7,682 bases of DNA. Origin: Deltaproteobacteria bacterium (GTDB taxonomy: Bacteria > UBA10199 > DSSB01). The translations under genes and the position numbers were made by a program. The stretch lies in contig JAIOPF010000355.1 of assembly GCA_021414045.1 (NCBI GenBank), forward strand, positions 1 through 7,682, read 5' to 3'. A model generated the notes under the pieces. It saw only the letters and a list, made by a program, of their open reading frames with translations, was not told the DNA's origin and ran no database searches. Positions 1-5,614 of this stretch are shown one piece after another. The first letter of the stretch is position 1. Every line of letters starts with the position of its first letter.

Positions 1-157
1 CCAAATCGAAGGCCAATTGAATCTCGTAGATGGGATCCCCGCGTCTTGGCCTAGTTCGGACGATGAGCAGGGGCTGGGGGCTGTTCCAAAATTCCGTTAG
101 TTTAGGATGGCTTCGCAGGTGTTTCTCGACTTCTTCTTCGCTTAAGTAGGCCTTCAT
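1..157 (-). CDS. Unrecognised protein, N-terminal 52 residues only (runs off the window)
   Basis: The reading frame begins with ATG at 157-155 and stays open to the left edge, giving 52 complete codons. Its start overlaps the stop of the upstream glucosaminidase gene in an ATGA arrangement, and AAGGA precedes the ATG by 3-4 bases within that gene, so translational coupling is likely. The visible protein starts MKAYLSEEEVEKHL and is charged, with an acidic helix-like beginning. A basic, Arg-rich stretch (LLIVRTRPRRGDP) follows, then what may be a beta strand (YEIQLAFDL). There is no signal peptide or membrane segment in the visible part. I do not recognise the family. The tight overlap suggests a role linked to, or at least co-expressed with, the glucosaminidase. 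The frame and overlap are directly seen; that the gene is real is inference from the overlap and ribosome site. Confidence 0.6.
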   Translation of the reverse strand, partial: MKAYLSEEEVEKHLRSHPKLTEFWNSPQPLLIVRTRPRRGDPIYEIQLAFDL

Positions 158-759
158 GGTTCCTTTCGGTCGTAGCGTTCGAGTCCGTAATTCGCGATGA
201 GCTTCAGCAACTTGCTTTCGTAGAGTGGATCGGTGGCGTAGCGGTATTTTCCGGACTGCAAGGCGTGGACGAAGGCTTGGGCGCTCTCGCGGTGATTCAT
301 GGCGTGGCGAAGATAGCGCCCTTCGGAGACGACTCGTGCATGGTCCACGAAGCTTTCCATGAAATCGTGATAACGGCGGAAGGCGGCGCGGGTGCGAATC
401 CATTTTCCGTGATGATATTCCCGGGTGTTCAACATTTGAGTCCCGGCGGGTCCTCGGCCTTTGATTCCGAAAAGATTGTTTCCGGGCGCGTGTTTGCCCC
501 ATCCGGATTCGAGCGCGGCTTGAGCTAAAGAGACCGAGGCCGGAACTCCAGTGAGATCTTGCGCGGTGAGGGCGTAGGGAAGCATCTTTTCGAAAAATGT
601 CCGCTGTGGAGAGGCCGCGGCTTGTGGAATGACCTTTGGGTTAAGGCAGAGGTTTGATGCGAAAGCTTCAGGGCTTGGAGCTGGGGAGGAAATAACGTTT
701 TGGAATTCCGGAGCCAATTGGAGGCTCCTTGAGAGGTCGGGAAGGAGCTGGAACTTCAT
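154..759 (-). CDS. FlgJ-type glucosaminidase-domain protein (peptidoglycan hydrolase)
   Basis: A 201-residue protein whose residues about 54-195 match the glucosaminidase domain found in the C-terminal half of FlgJ and in cell-wall N-acetylglucosaminidases (GH73-like). Visible hallmarks are TGVPASVSLAQAALESGWGK (70-89) with the probable catalytic acid Glu84, NNLFGIKG (94-101), and KYRYATDPLY (171-180) near the end. Such enzymes cleave the glycan strand of peptidoglycan. Residues 1-50 are low in conserved features and contain no convincing signal peptide, so the export route is unclear. The FlgJ rod-capping N-terminal domain is absent, and no flagellar gene is next to it. The ATG at 759 lacks a Shine-Dalgarno match. 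An in-frame TTG at 717-715 (codon 15) has AAGGAG seven bases upstream and could be the true start, giving 187 residues. The next gene downstream overlaps by 4 bp. Confidence 0.85.
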   Translation of the reverse strand: MKFQLLPDLSRSLQLAPEFQNVISSPAPSPEAFASNLCLNPKVIPQAAASPQRTFFEKMLPYALTAQDLTGVPASVSLAQAALESGWGKHAPGNNLFGIKGRGPAGTQMLNTREYHHGKWIRTRAAFRRYHDFMESFVDHARVVSEGRYLRHAMNHRESAQAFVHALQSGKYRYATDPLYESKLLKLIANYGLERYDRKEP

Positions 760-914
760 GAGCGGAGATAAAGCAAGTCGCGGGCCAGTCTAGAAAACTC
801 CTAAACTCGAGAAGGATTTGAAATTGATTCGATTTTCGGACGCACGGCCATCGATATAGACCGTTTTTTTGTCGACAGTCCTCGCTTCCTTAAGTAGATC
901 CCATGAAAATTTCA

Positions 915-987
915 GCCCCCGTAGCTCAGTGGATAGAGCAGCGGTTTCCTAAACCGTTGGTCGCATGTTCGATTCATGCCGGGGGCG
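915..987 (+). tRNA. tRNA-Arg (anticodon CCU)
   Basis: The 73-nt cloverleaf folds completely by eye. The 7-bp acceptor stem is 915-921 with 980-986, and the discriminator base is G987. The D arm begins near 924 with the usual AGCTCAGTGGATAGAGC core. The anticodon stem is 941-945 with 953-957, including one G-U pair, and its 7-base loop has anticodon CCT at 948-950. The T stem is 963-967 with 975-979, and its loop begins TTCGA. The 3' CCA is not encoded, so it must be added after transcription. The anticodon decodes AGG. No other tRNA is next to it, and no second copy of its 3' end, which would mark an integrated element, is visible in the window. Confidence 0.96.
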
Positions 988-1046
988 TATTTTCGAATTG
1001 TTTTATTAATAATTATTCATGGTTCCGGTTTTTTTTCTCCTTCCGT

Positions 1047-1068
1047 GGCGGTGAAACGCCGCTTTTTT
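1047..1068 (+). terminator. Probable intrinsic terminator downstream of tRNA-Arg
   Basis: A stem of up to seven pairs (1047-1053 with 1057-1063, including two G-U pairs and a three-A loop) is followed at once by six T residues (1063-1068). Its position about 60 bp after the tRNA suits termination of the tRNA transcript. The stem is short, and a separate T-run at 1029-1036 lies upstream of it, so this is a moderate call. Confidence 0.45.
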
Positions 1069-1191
1069 GGCCTCGCCGCGCAAACTCTTTGGGAGCCGCG
1101 CTTTGCGGGCGCGCCAATTATTTATAACCATTCGGTTACTTCTGTACCTTCTTCTTGGGGAAGGCCTCCAATGCCTCGAAAAAGTTAAGGG

Positions 1192-1221
1192 TTGACCGCT
1201 TCTGCGCTGTACTGGTATTTT
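1192..1221 (+). promoter_or_regulatory. Candidate sigma-70-type promoter for the HU/IHF gene
   Basis: TTGACC at 1192-1197 differs from the -35 consensus at the last base, and TATTTT at 1216-1221 is a partial -10 match, with an 18-bp spacer. Transcription from here would give a leader of about 55 bases before the ATG at 1284. Recognised by eye only; the host's promoter preferences are unknown. Confidence 0.4.
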
Positions 1222-1283
1222 TAAAGTAATTTTAGGGGGTTAAGGGACTTCACTCAAGTTTTCGGTATAAAGGGGGGATAAGC

Positions 1284-1646
1284 ATGAATAAATCCGAGTT
1301 GATCGAAATCATTTCGGAAAAGGGCAATATCCCGAAGAAACGTGCGGAAGAAGTCGTCAATTTAGTATTCGATTCGATGACCGACGCCCTCGTGAAGGGG
1401 GATCGCATTGAAATTCGCGGGTTTGGCAGTTTTGTGAACCGCGAATACGAATCCTATACGGGGCGCAATCCCCGCACCGGTGAGTCCATCAAAGTCGAAC
1501 CCAAAAAGCTGCCTTTCTTCAAGGTAGGCAAAGAGCTGAAGGAGCGTGTCGATGGCAAGCCCTCGACACCTTCGGGTTCTTCTTCCTCCGGCAACGAGAT
1601 TTCCCGCAGCGGGGACTCGGCCGGTTCTCACCCAGCTTCCCACTAG
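1284..1646 (+). CDS. HU/IHF-family nucleoid DNA-binding protein (IhfB-like) with Ser-rich tail
   Basis: A 120-residue protein. Residues 1-90 form a complete HU/IHF fold: the N-terminal helical dimerisation region (MNKSELIEIISEKG), the core GDRIEIRGFGSF (39-50), and the DNA-inserting beta-arm with GRNPRTG (60-66), whose Pro63 is the usual wedge residue. The C-terminal helix contains KLPFFKVGKELKERV (75-89). The wording resembles bacterial IHF-beta more than HU, but no partner subunit gene is in the window, so a homodimer is possible. The protein bends DNA and organises the nucleoid. Residues 91-120 are an extra tail rich in Ser, Gly and Pro, beyond the family's usual 90-95 residues. The start is well supported: AGGGGGG at 1271-1277 lies six bases before the ATG. 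dprA starts 42-48 bp downstream. Confidence 0.95.
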   Translation: MNKSELIEIISEKGNIPKKRAEEVVNLVFDSMTDALVKGDRIEIRGFGSFVNREYESYTGRNPRTGESIKVEPKKLPFFKVGKELKERVDGKPSTPSGSSSSGNEISRSGDSAGSHPASH

Positions 1647-1663
1647 CCTCTAGCGGAAGCTGG
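1632..1663 (+). promoter_or_regulatory. Perfect 9-bp inverted repeat overlapping the HU stop codon
   Basis: CCAGCTTCC (1632-1640) is repeated exactly in reverse complement at 1655-1663. Between the arms, CTAG at 1643-1646 can pair with CTAG at 1650-1653, extending the hairpin and placing the TAG stop (1644-1646) inside the inner stem. What follows is T-rich but has no uninterrupted T-run, so a strong intrinsic terminator is unlikely. It may act as a partial terminator, an RNA-processing signal or an mRNA stabiliser between the HU gene and dprA. The repeat is directly seen; the role is inference. Confidence 0.55.
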
Positions 1664-1694
1664 TATTCGGTTTGCATTTCACGGCATCGTGACG

Positions 1695-2822
1695 ATGTCT
1701 GATTTTGCAAATCCTAATTTTCTCGTCGAATATCTCCTTAAAATTCCAGGTCTCGGCCGGAAGTCGGCTTGGCGAATGGCGGACAAGCTTCGTCATTGGA
1801 GGGCTTGGGAAGGTCTTTCCGAAGCGGCCATTCTGAAGAGTTTTCCTTTCCTCTCCCAGAATGCCAGGCAGGCTTTAGTCGCGGCGAAGCGGGGACGAAT
1901 CTCTTTCTCACCTTCGGCGAATTTCGTCTCTTTCCTAGATCCGCGATATCCCCCGCGTTTGCGACAACTCTACGATCCTCCTTGCGGCCTCTATTATGGA
2001 GGCGACTGGGAGGTTTTCAGAGAAGGTGCTCTCTGGATCGCCATGGTGGGGACTCGGCGCGCTTCAAGTTACGCCTTAAGCCATTGCGGTCAAATCATCC
2101 GTAAAATGAAGGATTTTAAACCGGTGATCGTCAGCGGCATGGCCTTGGGCATCGACGGCATGGCCCATCGCTCGGCCTTGGCTCAAGAGCTGAAAACCGT
2201 CGGTGTTTTGGGTTCCAGCGTGGACGAGATTTACCCTATGCGCCACCGCGAGTTGGCGAAAGAGGTCGCTCGCCAAGGGCTGCTGCTTTCGGAGTATCCT
2301 GCGGGTACGGCGCCGGAGCATTGGCACTTTCCGGAACGCAATCGACTTATCGCGGCCTTGTCCGATGTCGTGGTGATCATCGAAGCTCCCGAGAAGAGCG
2401 GGGCTCTTATCACCGCCGATTTCGCCCTCGAACTGGGAAGGGAGGTTTATGTCGTTCCAGGTCCGGCCGATTCCGATCGAAACCGTGGAGGACACCGTTG
2501 GATTCAACAGGGCGCCAAGTTGTTGATGGACGCCGAGGAGATCTTTCTCGATCGGGGTTGGGCTGGCCCCAAGGAAAATTGTGGTAACGTGAGAGGGGCG
2601 TCCGTTGGCGAAGCCGCCGGTTCTGGGAGCACGATGCCCGCCGGACTTGGGGACTCCGAGCGTAAGTTATTGGAAATGATTGACTTTGAGGCTCTTCACA
2701 TTGACAAAATGGTCGACATGAGCCATTTACCCACGCCCCGGGTTTTGGGCATTTTAATGCAATTGAGCCTTCGGGGCTTGGTGGAAGAGCTGCCTGGGGC
2801 CGTTTTTCGCCGGAAGCCCTAG
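1695..2822 (+). CDS. dprA: DNA-processing protein DprA (RecA loader in natural transformation)
   Basis: A 375-residue DprA/Smf protein. DprA binds incoming single-stranded DNA in the cytoplasm and loads RecA onto it during transformation. Numbered from ATG 1695, a helix-hairpin-helix-like start (IPGLGRKSAWRM, about 17-28) is followed by the Rossmann-like core. The core has VGTRR (118-122), VSGMALGID (146-154), VLGSSVDEIYP, FPERNRLIA (212-220), SGALITA (235-241) and REVYVVPG (249-256). A Gly/Ser-containing linker leads to a C-terminal winged-helix domain (about 323-374: ERKLLEMIDFEALHIDKM... then LMQLSLRGLVEELPG). All domains look intact. The start is uncertain by two codons, since GTG at 1689 is in frame and neither site has a clear Shine-Dalgarno. 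The gene lies about 70 bp before topA, a known adjacency. Full length does not prove competence, as many non-transforming bacteria keep dprA. Confidence 0.96.
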   Translation: MSDFANPNFLVEYLLKIPGLGRKSAWRMADKLRHWRAWEGLSEAAILKSFPFLSQNARQALVAAKRGRISFSPSANFVSFLDPRYPPRLRQLYDPPCGLYYGGDWEVFREGALWIAMVGTRRASSYALSHCGQIIRKMKDFKPVIVSGMALGIDGMAHRSALAQELKTVGVLGSSVDEIYPMRHRELAKEVARQGLLLSEYPAGTAPEHWHFPERNRLIAALSDVVVIIEAPEKSGALITADFALELGREVYVVPGPADSDRNRGGHRWIQQGAKLLMDAEEIFLDRGWAGPKENCGNVRGASVGEAAGSGSTMPAGLGDSERKLLEMIDFEALHIDKMVDMSHLPTPRVLGILMQLSLRGLVEELPGAVFRRKP

Positions 2823-2892
2823 TTTCGGGAATGGTTGCCAAAGCTCGTTTGAAACATCAATATTCTTTAGGTTCCGTGCAGGAGTCTTCCTT

Positions 2893-5181
2893 ATGGCAAA
2901 AAATCTGGTCATCGTGGAATCGCCCGCCAAGGCCAAGACGATCGAGAAGTACCTTGGCAAAGACTTCACCGTGAAGGCTTCGGTCGGCCACATCATGGAC
3001 CTGCCGCCCTCCAAGTTGGGCGTCGACGTCGAGAAGGATTTCAAGCCTACCTACGTGGTCATTAAGGGAAAACAGAAGGTACTGGACGAGATCACCAAGA
3101 ACGCCGAGAAGGCCGATACCGTCTATCTGGCCACCGACCCCGATCGCGAAGGGGAGGCCATCGCCTGGCACATCGCCCATGAAATTAAAGACCTCGGCAA
3201 GAATAAGAAGAAGGGGCTCGTCGTCCACCGGGTGCTCTTCAACGAAATCACCAAAAAAGCCGTTCAATTGGCGATTCAACAGCCGGTGGAACTCAATACT
3301 CATCTTTTCGACGCACAGCAGGCTAGGCGTGTTTTGGACCGCCTCGTCGGCTACAAGATCAGCCCCATCCTCTGGGAAAAGGTGAAGCGGGGCCTGTCCG
3401 CCGGGCGCGTCCAATCGGTGGCGGTCCGCATCGTCTGCGAGCGCGAGAAAGAAATCGAAGCCTTCGTCCCAGTCGAGTACTGGTCGCTGACGGCCAATCT
3501 CGAGGGTTCCCTGCCTCCGGCCTTTTTGGCGAAGCTGGCACAAATCAATGGGGAGAAGGCTGAACTCGGCAGCGAGGCCGTCGTTAAGGATATTCGAGCC
3601 AAGGTCGAAAGTTCGCCCTTCGTGCTCAAAGAGGTCGTCCGCCGCGAGCGCAAGCGCATGCCCTACGCGCCTTTCGTGACCAGCAAATTGCAGCAGGAGG
3701 CCGCGCGAAAATTGGGATTCACCGCCAAGAAGACGATGACCCTCGCGCAGAAGCTTTATGAGGGCGTCGAACTCGAAGGCGGCGAACTCGTCGGTCTCAT
3801 CACTTATATGCGTACCGATTCGACGCGGCTTTCCGACGACGCGGTGACCCAGGTGCGCGAGTATATTTCGCAAAAGTACGGCGCGACTTTTCTGCCCGCC
3901 CAGCCCTGGGTTTACAAAAGCAAGAAGGCCGCTCAGGACGCGCATGAAGCCATTCGCCCGACCTCGATCGAGTTCGATCCGGCCCGCGTGAAAGAGTTCC
4001 TCGAGCGTGACTCTTTCCGACTCTACGAGTTGATCTGGAAACGTTTCGTCGCCTGCCAAATGAGCCAGGCCATCTACGATCAGACGACCTTCAACATCAA
4101 CGCTGGCCCGGCCTTGTTCCGAGCGACGGGGTCCATCCTGAAGTTCGCCGGTTTTACGCAGGTCTATATGGAAGGGCACGACGAACAGGATCCCGTCGTG
4201 GAAGAAGACGAAGAGTCCGCCCAGTTGCCCGATTTGAAGGAGGGTGAAACCCTCAAGCTCCTCGGCTTGGACGGGAAACAGCATTTTACCCAGCCTCCGC
4301 CCCGTTTCACTGAAGCTTCGCTGGTCAAGGAGCTGGAAGAAAAAGGCATAGGCCGTCCCTCCACCTACGCTTCCATCTTGAGCGTCATCCAAGACAAGAA
4401 ATACGCCGAGAAGCGCGAGGGCAAGTTCTACCCCACCCAACTGGGCAATATCGTCAACGACCTGCTGACCGCGCATTTCCCGTCCATCCTCAACGTCGCT
4501 TTCACGGCCAAGATGGAAGAAGAGCTCGACGAAGTGGAAGAGGGCAAACGCAGTTGGACCGACACGCTTCGCGATTTTTACCAGCCCTTCGCCGAAACCC
4601 TGGAAAAGGCCAAGGTCGACATGAAGGATCTCAAAAAGCAAGAGATCGCGACGGACTTGGTTTGCGAGAAATGCGGCAAGCCCATGGTCGTGAAGTGGGG
4701 TCGTCACGGAGAATTTCTGGCCTGCAGCGGCTATCCCGAGTGCAAGACCACCAAAGAGGTGCAGCGCGAGGGCGGGGCCTACAAGGCCGCCGAAGAGAAG
4801 ACCACGACGGAGGTCTGCGAGAAGTGCGGCGCGCCCATGATCTTCAAGCGCGGCCGCTTCGGCGAGTTCCTGGCCTGCAGCAAATATCCCGAATGCAAGT
4901 CGACCAAGGCCATCCCCATCGGCGTCAATTGTCCGGAGTGCGGCAAGGCTCTGAGCGAGCGCAAGACCAAGCGGGGGAAATCCTTCTTCGGTTGTACCGG
5001 CTATCCTAATTGTAAGTTCGCCCTTTGGGATCGACCTCTTCCAGAACCCTGTCCCAACGGCGATTCAAAGTTCCTGCTCAATAAATACAGCAAGAAGGAC
5101 GGTAATCGCATCGTCTGTCCCAATAAGGAATGCGGCTACACCCGTAATGTCGAGACGCCCGCCGCGGCAGCAGAGGGTTGA
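2893..5181 (+). CDS. topA: DNA topoisomerase I (type IA)
   Basis: A complete 762-residue topoisomerase I, which relaxes negative supercoils by passing one strand through a transient break. The Toprim domain begins LVIVESPAKAKTIEKYLG (5-22), holding the catalytic Glu9, and continues to the metal-binding TDPDREGE (81-88). GLSAGRVQSVAVRI (167-180) is the conserved core segment. The nucleophile is Tyr305 in ITYMRTDSTRLS (303-314), and KGIGRPSTYA (484-493) is also present. The C-terminal tail carries three Cys4 zinc ribbons: C591/C594/C611/C617, C642/C645/C662/C668 and C680/C683/C701/C707. A fourth region has only C720, C742 and C747. AGGAG at 2880-2884 lies eight bases before the ATG, so the start is firm. 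It follows dprA by 70 bp and may have its own promoter, though none is clear. It ends 3 bp from the stop of a convergent minus-strand gene. Confidence 0.98.
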   Translation: MAKNLVIVESPAKAKTIEKYLGKDFTVKASVGHIMDLPPSKLGVDVEKDFKPTYVVIKGKQKVLDEITKNAEKADTVYLATDPDREGEAIAWHIAHEIKDLGKNKKKGLVVHRVLFNEITKKAVQLAIQQPVELNTHLFDAQQARRVLDRLVGYKISPILWEKVKRGLSAGRVQSVAVRIVCEREKEIEAFVPVEYWSLTANLEGSLPPAFLAKLAQINGEKAELGSEAVVKDIRAKVESSPFVLKEVVRRERKRMPYAPFVTSKLQQEAARKLGFTAKKTMTLAQKLYEGVELEGGELVGLITYMRTDSTRLSDDAVTQVREYISQKYGATFLPAQPWVYKSKKAAQDAHEAIRPTSIEFDPARVKEFLERDSFRLYELIWKRFVACQMSQAIYDQTTFNINAGPALFRATGSILKFAGFTQVYMEGHDEQDPVVEEDEESAQLPDLKEGETLKLLGLDGKQHFTQPPPRFTEASLVKELEEKGIGRPSTYASILSVIQDKKYAEKREGKFYPTQLGNIVNDLLTAHFPSILNVAFTAKMEEELDEVEEGKRSWTDTLRDFYQPFAETLEKAKVDMKDLKKQEIATDLVCEKCGKPMVVKWGRHGEFLACSGYPECKTTKEVQREGGAYKAAEEKTTTEVCEKCGAPMIFKRGRFGEFLACSKYPECKSTKAIPIGVNCPECGKALSERKTKRGKSFFGCTGYPNCKFALWDRPLPEPCPNGDSKFLLNKYSKKDGNRIVCPNKECGYTRNVETPAAAAEG

Positions 5182-5184
5182 GGT

Positions 5185-5394
5185 TTATTTCCAAATCAAG
5201 GATGGCCTTCGGTCGGAGTGGGCGCAGTCCCGCAAGTATAAATTAATCAGATTCTGATAGGGAATCCCTGTTTCTTCGGAAAGCGCCTTGAAGTATTGGA
5301 TGGTGTCGGTTTCGATGCGAATGGTGATTTGGGTCTTTAGTTTACTGGCATACGGGTTTTTGATCGCTTTAGAGAAGTTGTATTTTTTTCGCAT
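5185..5394 (-). CDS. BrnA/CopG-like ribbon-helix-helix antitoxin (orphan)
   Basis: A 69-residue basic protein beginning MRKKYNFSKAIKNPYASKL. It then has the ribbon-helix-helix pattern: a beta strand TQITIRIETDTIQYF followed by two helices (KALSEETG, then IPYQNLINLYLRDCA). This closely resembles BrnA-type antitoxins, which dimerise, bind their own operator and neutralise a BrnT ribonuclease. No BrnT-like frame is present on either side, so it appears orphan and may act as a plain DNA-binding regulator. I chose ATG 5394 because the family usually begins at this MRKKYxFSKA motif. An in-frame ATG at 5445 would add 17 residues of unconserved sequence (86 in total). The ribosome site at 5394 is weak (GAGA). 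The gene is AT-richer than its neighbours, suggesting separate acquisition. Confidence 0.8.
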   Translation of the reverse strand: MRKKYNFSKAIKNPYASKLKTQITIRIETDTIQYFKALSEETGIPYQNLINLYLRDCAHSDRRPSLIWK

Positions 5395-5470
5395 CGCTAT
5401 CTCTTTTTTCGGGTGTCCACTTGTTTTAATATTAATCCCTGACATCTAATTATCCAGCAAGGAGAAAAGG

Positions 5471-5485
5471 AGCCCTGAAAGGGCT
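5471..5485 (-). repeat. Short inverted repeat upstream of the antitoxin gene
   Basis: AGCCCT (5471-5476) pairs with AGGGCT (5480-5485) around a GAA loop. It lies between the OmpA-gene terminator and the antitoxin gene. On the minus strand it is followed by a pyrimidine stretch (CCTTTTCTCC), not a clean T-run. It could be a weak secondary terminator or a palindromic binding site for the antitoxin itself; neither is shown. Confidence 0.4.
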
Positions 5486-5564
5486 GCATTCTCTGACGCG
5501 AAACTTTCTTTTAACAAGTGGATTAGAGGAATACCGTCGGGATTTTATTGGTGTGGAAATGGAT

Positions 5565-5596
5565 AAAAAAAACCCCGCTTTTGAGCGGGGTTTTTT
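5565..5596 (-). terminator. Strong bidirectional intrinsic terminator
   Basis: CCCCGCT (5573-5579) pairs with AGCGGGG (5584-5590) around a TTTG loop. The stem is flanked by eight A residues (5565-5572) and six T residues (5591-5596). Read on the minus strand, the GC stem ends in eight T residues and sits about 20 bp after the OmpA-like stop codon, so it should end that transcript. It is symmetric enough to work on the plus strand too, where it would stop read-through from topA. Confidence 0.9.
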
Positions 5597-5614
5597 ATTG
5601 AGGAATATTTTAGC

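Larger units (their letters stand above)
988..1283 (+). other. Intergenic region with several hairpins between the tRNA and the HU gene
   Basis: No credible coding sequence is seen here; the short frames either start inside the tRNA or lack ribosome sites. The stretch contains a terminator-like hairpin (1047-1068), a GC-rich self-complementary part (about 1072-1115), a 5-bp stem with a 4-base loop (1125-1129 with 1134-1138) and a CCTTC/GAAGG stem (1147-1151 with 1160-1164). Near 1192-1221 is a promoter-like pair pointing to the HU gene. Its base composition swings between AT-rich and GC-rich blocks. It could be simple spacer, a leader, or a small RNA; the sequence alone does not decide. Confidence 0.5.

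Noticed and set aside
855..860. TATAGA as the -10 element of a tRNA promoter.
   Set aside because: No reasonable -35 element lies 16-18 bp upstream, so I do not annotate it; it remains possible.
915..987. The tRNA as an attachment site of an integrated element.
   Set aside because: No integrase gene and no second copy of the tRNA 3' end is visible within the window.
903..1188. Two short plus-strand frames across and after the tRNA.
   Set aside because: One starts upstream of and runs through the tRNA; the other starts within its T arm. Neither has a ribosome site or protein-like pattern.
1266..1271. TATAAA just before the HU gene as a -10 element.
   Set aside because: It abuts the ribosome site, so a transcript from here would begin inside or after the Shine-Dalgarno, and no matching -35 is seen.
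2857..4707. A 616-codon open frame on the minus strand, opposite topA.
   Set aside because: It lies entirely antisense to an unmistakable topA. GC-rich third positions and few TTA/CTA/TCA codons in topA leave this frame open by chance. The product has no recognisable domain and is a Leu/Gly/Asp/Phe-rich shadow.
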